A stretch of 10,243 nucleotides of DNA, from the NCBI GenBank assembly GCA_938084195.1, contig CALKDJ010000028.1, positions 1 through 10,243 of the forward strand, written 5' to 3'. Below are positions 8,037 through 10,243 of this stretch, one piece after another. Source of the DNA: an uncultured Methylophilaceae bacterium (GTDB lineage: Bacteria > Pseudomonadota > Gammaproteobacteria > Burkholderiales > Methylophilaceae). Position 1 is the first letter of the stretch, and the number at the start of each line of letters is the position of its first letter. A model generated the notes under the pieces. It made no database searches and had not been told where the DNA came from. It saw nothing but the letters and a program-made list of their open reading frames with translations. The position numbers and the translations under genes are program-made.

Positions 8037-8050
8037 AGGGGATAACTATA
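8037..8050 (+). promoter_or_regulatory. infC Shine-Dalgarno and ATA start codon
   Basis: AGGGG (8037-8041) lies six bases before ATA (8048-8050). No ATG, GTG or TTG occurs in frame between the stop at 8021-8023 and a TTG at 8105, which falls inside the conserved IF3 N-domain. The strong ribosome site therefore points to ATA as the start. A rare AUN start on infC lets IF3 repress its own translation, as known for the AUU start of E. coli infC. Confidence 0.75.
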
Positions 8051-8632
8051 GCTTTAGATAAAAATGTACGAATTAACAGTGATATAACAGCACAAGAAAT
8101 TCGTTTGGTCGGTATGGATGCAGAACCTCTTGGAATTGTATCTTTATCAGAAGCAATATCTCAAGCTGATGAATTAGAAACCGACTTAGTAGAAATTGCA
8201 CCAAAAGCAAATCCACCCGTATGTAGATTGATGGATTATGGAAAGTTTAAATACGCACAGAGTAAAAAGTTGCATGAAGCTAAGACAAAGCAAAAAAATG
8301 TGCAAGTTAAAGAGGTCAAATTTAGGCCTGGAACTGATGAAAACGATTACAATGTTAAGCTTAGAAATTTAATACGTTTCTTGGGTGATGGGGATAAAAC
8401 CAAAGTAACTCTAAGGTTTAGAGGAAGAGAAATTGCCCATCAAGAGTTAGGAATAGCTTTATTAAAGAGAGTAGAGGCTGATCTTGAGGAACACGGAGTA
8501 GTAGAGCAGTTTCCAAAGATGGAAGGTCGTCAAATGGTAATGGTTTTGTCACCAAATAAAAAGCCAAAGAAAAAAGTAAAACCAACTGCTCAAAAGGAAA
8601 TGCAAGAGGAAAAAAAAGAAGAAGTAGAATAA
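8048..8632 (+). CDS. infC: Translation initiation factor IF-3 (ATA start)
   Basis: IF3 binds the 30S subunit, prevents premature 50S joining and checks the start codon and initiator tRNA. From the ATA at 8048 the product is 194 residues (E. coli 180). It begins with the family-typical pattern [20 protein letters not shown]. The N-domain continues through [10 protein letters not shown], then [20 protein letters not shown] and the linker helix FKYAQSKK. The C-domain has [18 protein letters not shown] and [16 protein letters not shown] Lys/Glu-rich tail of about 25 residues extends past the usual end. Starting at the first conventional codon (TTG 8105) would cut off about 19 residues, including the conserved start, and that site lacks a Shine-Dalgarno. 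It lies 36 bases after thrS and 64 before rpmI. Confidence 0.95.
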   Translation: MALDKNVRINSDITAQEIRLVGMDAEPLGIVSLSEAISQADELETDLVEIAPKANPPVCRLMDYGKFKYAQSKKLHEAKTKQKNVQVKEVKFRPGTDENDYNVKLRNLIRFLGDGDKTKVTLRFRGREIAHQELGIALLKRVEADLEEHGVVEQFPKMEGRQMVMVLSPNKKPKKKVKPTAQKEMQEEKKEEVE

Positions 8633-8696
8633 ATAACTAGAGTGATAAGGCCATACAGGCATGCCGATGCATTCAAAATATTATTAGGAGAAAAAA
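8633..8696 (+). promoter_or_regulatory. infC-rpmI leader, candidate L20 autoregulation site
   Basis: This spacer contains an unusually G/C-rich patch (8649-8670) with the palindrome GGCATGCC (8658-8665) and a possible hairpin GCAT-GCCG-ATGC (8659-8670). AGGAG (8686-8690) follows, six bases before the rpmI ATG. In E. coli, L20 represses rpmI-rplT by binding structured mRNA in this leader. The position suits such an operator, but the structure is short and I cannot show that it mimics the rRNA site. Confidence 0.35.
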
Positions 8697-8894
8697 ATGC
8701 CAAAAATGAAAACTAAAAGTGGTGCTAAAAAACGCTTTAAATTCTTAGGAAGTGGTGCAATTAAGCGTACACACTCTCATCTTCGTCATATTCTAACTAA
8801 GAAGACCACTAAGCAAAAAAGAAATCTTCGTGGTACAGAAATTATTTCATCGTCCGATGCAAAAAGAGTTCGCTCGATGATGCCAACACAATAA
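8697..8894 (+). CDS. rpmI: 50S ribosomal protein L35
   Basis: L35 is a small basic protein of the large ribosomal subunit. The 65 residues match the family length exactly. The sequence opens [15 protein letters not shown], with [17 protein letters not shown] and KRNLRG in the middle, all diagnostic for L35. AGGAG sits six bases before the ATG. Its TAA stop is fused to the AAGGAG of rplT, so translation of the two is likely coupled, as expected for the L20-controlled rpmI-rplT pair. Confidence 0.98.
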   Translation: MPKMKTKSGAKKRFKFLGSGAIKRTHSHLRHILTKKTTKQKRNLRGTEIISSSDAKRVRSMMPTQ

Positions 8895-8904
8895 GGAGTA
8901 AAAG

Positions 8905-9267
8905 ATGCCTAGAGTTAAACGCGGAGTAACCGCTAGAGCAAAACATAAAAAAGTATTAGTAGCTGCGAAGGGCTTTCGTGGTCGAAGAAAGAATGTATAC
9001 AGAATCGCTAAGCAAGCAGTAATGAAGGCTGGGCAATATGCCTACCGTGATAGAAGACAAAAAAAACGTGTATTTAGAGTTTTATGGATTGCACGCATCA
9101 ATGCAGGTGCAAGAGAGTTCGGACTAACCTATAGTAAATTTATGAATGGCTTAAAGAAAGGATCTGTTGAGGTAGACCGAAAGGTTCTCGCTGACTTAGC
9201 TGTTTTTGACAAGCCAGCTTTTGAGAAATTTGTGGATCTGGCAAAGAATAACCTCAAAAATGCATAA
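8905..9267 (+). CDS. rplT: 50S ribosomal protein L20
   Basis: L20 binds 23S rRNA early in large-subunit assembly and in many bacteria represses its own operon by binding the leader mRNA. The 120 residues are close to the usual 117-119. It has the basic N-terminal extension [18 protein letters not shown], then [30 protein letters not shown] and the globular part [24 protein letters not shown] (8893-8898) overlaps the rpmI stop and gives ideal six-base spacing. A strong hairpin terminator follows 17 bases after the stop. Confidence 0.98.
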   Translation: MPRVKRGVTARAKHKKVLVAAKGFRGRRKNVYRIAKQAVMKAGQYAYRDRRQKKRVFRVLWIARINAGAREFGLTYSKFMNGLKKGSVEVDRKVLADLAVFDKPAFEKFVDLAKNNLKNA

Positions 9268-9284
9268 TGAATAAATATTGTTGA

Positions 9285-9313
9285 AAAAAAGGAGGCTAAA
9301 GGCCTCCTTTTTT
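9285..9313 (+). terminator. Intrinsic terminator or attenuator between rplT and pheS
   Basis: GGAGGC (9291-9296) and GCCTCC (9302-9307) form a perfect six-base G/C-rich stem around the loop TAAAG. The A-run before it (9285-9290) and the T-run after it (9308-9313) can extend the stem or serve as U-tract in either direction. It ends only 14 bases before the pheS ATG, leaving no room for a promoter in between, so pheS transcription must pass through it. No Phe-rich leader peptide is visible upstream. Confidence 0.9.
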
Positions 9314-9327
9314 ATTAGAATAGGATT

Positions 9328-10243
9328 ATGGAAGATTTAAAAAAATTAATTACTGATGCAAAGAGAGATTTTGCGGCCTGCAAGTCTTTAACTGAGCTAG
9401 ATAATGCAAAATCTAAATATTTAGGCAAAGCCGGACCTATAACTGAGGCGATGAAAGGTCTATCAAAGCTGTCTAAAGAGGAAAAGCCAAAGATAGGTGC
9501 TCTAATTAATGAGGTAAAACAAGGCATTGAATTAGCTTTAAACCACTGCAAAGAATCTATCCAAAAGCAGATATTAACTAAACAATTAAGTGATGAATCT
9601 ATCGATGTATCATTGCCTGGTATCAAGGGTAATTCAGGAAGCTTACATCCAATAACTCTTTCTATGAGACGTATTGAGCGAATTTTTCATTCTGTAGGTT
9701 TTGATTTAGCTAGAGGTCCTGAAATTGAGGACGATTACCACAATTTTACTGCATTAAATATTCCAGAGTCACATCCTGCAAGAGCAATGCACGACACTTT
9801 TTATATCAATAAAAATTATGTTTTAAGAACGCATACATCGCCAGTGCAAGTTCGATATATGAAAGAAAATAAACCACCTTTAAGAATTATTTCACCAGGA
9901 CGGGTCTATCGGGTTGATTCAGACGCTACTCACTCGCCAATGTTTCATCAAGTAGAAGGTTTATGGATTGATGAAAATATAAATTTTGCAAATTTAAAAG
10001 GGGTGGTACAAGATTTCCTTCAGCAATTCTTCGAAGACAGCTCATTGAGTATTAGATTTAGACCATCTTTTTTCCCTTTCACAGAGCCGTCAGCAGAAAT
10101 TGATATGAGCTGGAATGGTGGATGGTTAGAAATTGGAGGTTGTGGCATGGTCCATCCAAATGTACTTAAACATACCAATATCAATAAAAATGACTTCCAA
10201 GGATTTGCATTTGGTCTCGGTGTTGAAAGGTTGGCAATGTTAA
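9328..10243 (+). CDS. pheS: Phenylalanyl-tRNA synthetase alpha subunit (3' end missing)
   Basis: PheS is the catalytic subunit of the alpha2-beta2 enzyme that charges tRNA-Phe. The frame is open to the window end; 305 codons are seen against about 330 in the family, so only the last 25-35 are missing. An N-terminal coiled-coil, tRNA-contacting arm (about 1-90) begins [12 protein letters not shown]. The class II core carries [15 protein letters not shown] (130-144), motif 2 in [20 protein letters not shown] (191-210), [12 protein letters not shown] (249-260) and motif 3 [13 protein letters not shown] at the edge. The ATG at 9328 is preceded by AGGA only two bases away, a short spacing. I keep it because the N-terminus then aligns with the E. 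coli protein. pheT should follow. Confidence 0.97.
   Translation, partial: MEDLKKLITDAKRDFAACKSLTELDNAKSKYLGKAGPITEAMKGLSKLSKEEKPKIGALINEVKQGIELALNHCKESIQKQILTKQLSDESIDVSLPGIKGNSGSLHPITLSMRRIERIFHSVGFDLARGPEIEDDYHNFTALNIPESHPARAMHDTFYINKNYVLRTHTSPVQVRYMKENKPPLRIISPGRVYRVDSDATHSPMFHQVEGLWIDENINFANLKGVVQDFLQQFFEDSSLSIRFRPSFFPFTEPSAEIDMSWNGGWLEIGGCGMVHPNVLKHTNINKNDFQGFAFGLGVERLAML

Noticed and set aside
9267..9340. Possible pheM-like leader peptides: ATG mini-frame MNKYC (9267-9284) and a TTG frame (9281-9340)
   Set aside because: The first has no Phe codon. The second gains its two Phe codons only from the terminator T-run, and its start has no ribosome site.
9315..9626. Minus-strand frame of 103 codons at the start of pheS
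   Set aside because: The plus strand encodes the conserved PheS N-terminus in one unbroken frame to the window end; the minus frame is a shadow of it.
1..10243. Mobile elements, CRISPR arrays, phage or toxin-antitoxin genes
   Set aside because: No transposase, integrase, direct-repeat array or transfer signature is visible; all genes are housekeeping or small chromosomal families of similar composition.

Overview
This is an AT-rich, tightly packed bacterial chromosome segment, about 35% G+C by eye. It looks like a free-living, probably marine, proteobacterium with a streamlined genome. Three things favour Betaproteobacteria: a clear DUF2818 gene (a small membrane-protein family I know mainly from that class), the beta-style PheS and IF3 sequences, and tRNA-Val(GAC) directly before thrS. 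A Methylophilales/OM43-like lineage would fit the base composition and the sodium-dependent respiration, but that assignment is inference.

Left part (1-4191): the 3' end of nqrB followed by complete nqrC, nqrD, nqrE and nqrF. The genes overlap by 1-8 bases or are 10 bases apart, so this is one operon. It encodes the Na+-translocating NADH:quinone oxidoreductase, which oxidises NADH, reduces quinone and pumps Na+ out of the cell. NqrF's 2Fe-2S cysteines, the paired membrane cysteines of NqrD and NqrE, and the two FMN-carrying threonines in NqrB and NqrC are all present. nqrA and the start of nqrB lie upstream of the window.

Middle part (4192-6042): a convergent two-CBS-domain gene, then a divergent unit of a DUF2818 membrane-protein gene overlapping a YeeZ-like SDR/epimerase gene, then tRNA-Val with its own promoter. 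DUF2818 normally sits at the end of the nuo (complex I) operon in Betaproteobacteria. Finding it beside nqr suggests an exchange of the respiratory NADH dehydrogenase at this locus.

Right part (6043-10243): the classic translation cluster thrS-infC-rpmI-rplT, a strong intrinsic terminator/attenuator, and pheS, which runs off the window after 305 codons. It supplies threonyl-tRNA synthetase, IF3, ribosomal proteins L35 and L20, and the alpha subunit of phenylalanyl-tRNA synthetase. infC has no usual start codon and appears to begin at ATA behind a strong Shine-Dalgarno, as expected for the IF3 autoregulatory loop.

No mobile element, CRISPR array, pseudogene or clearly new system is visible. 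The points worth a second look are the nqr/DUF2818 juxtaposition and several details of starts, promoters and the pheS leader.
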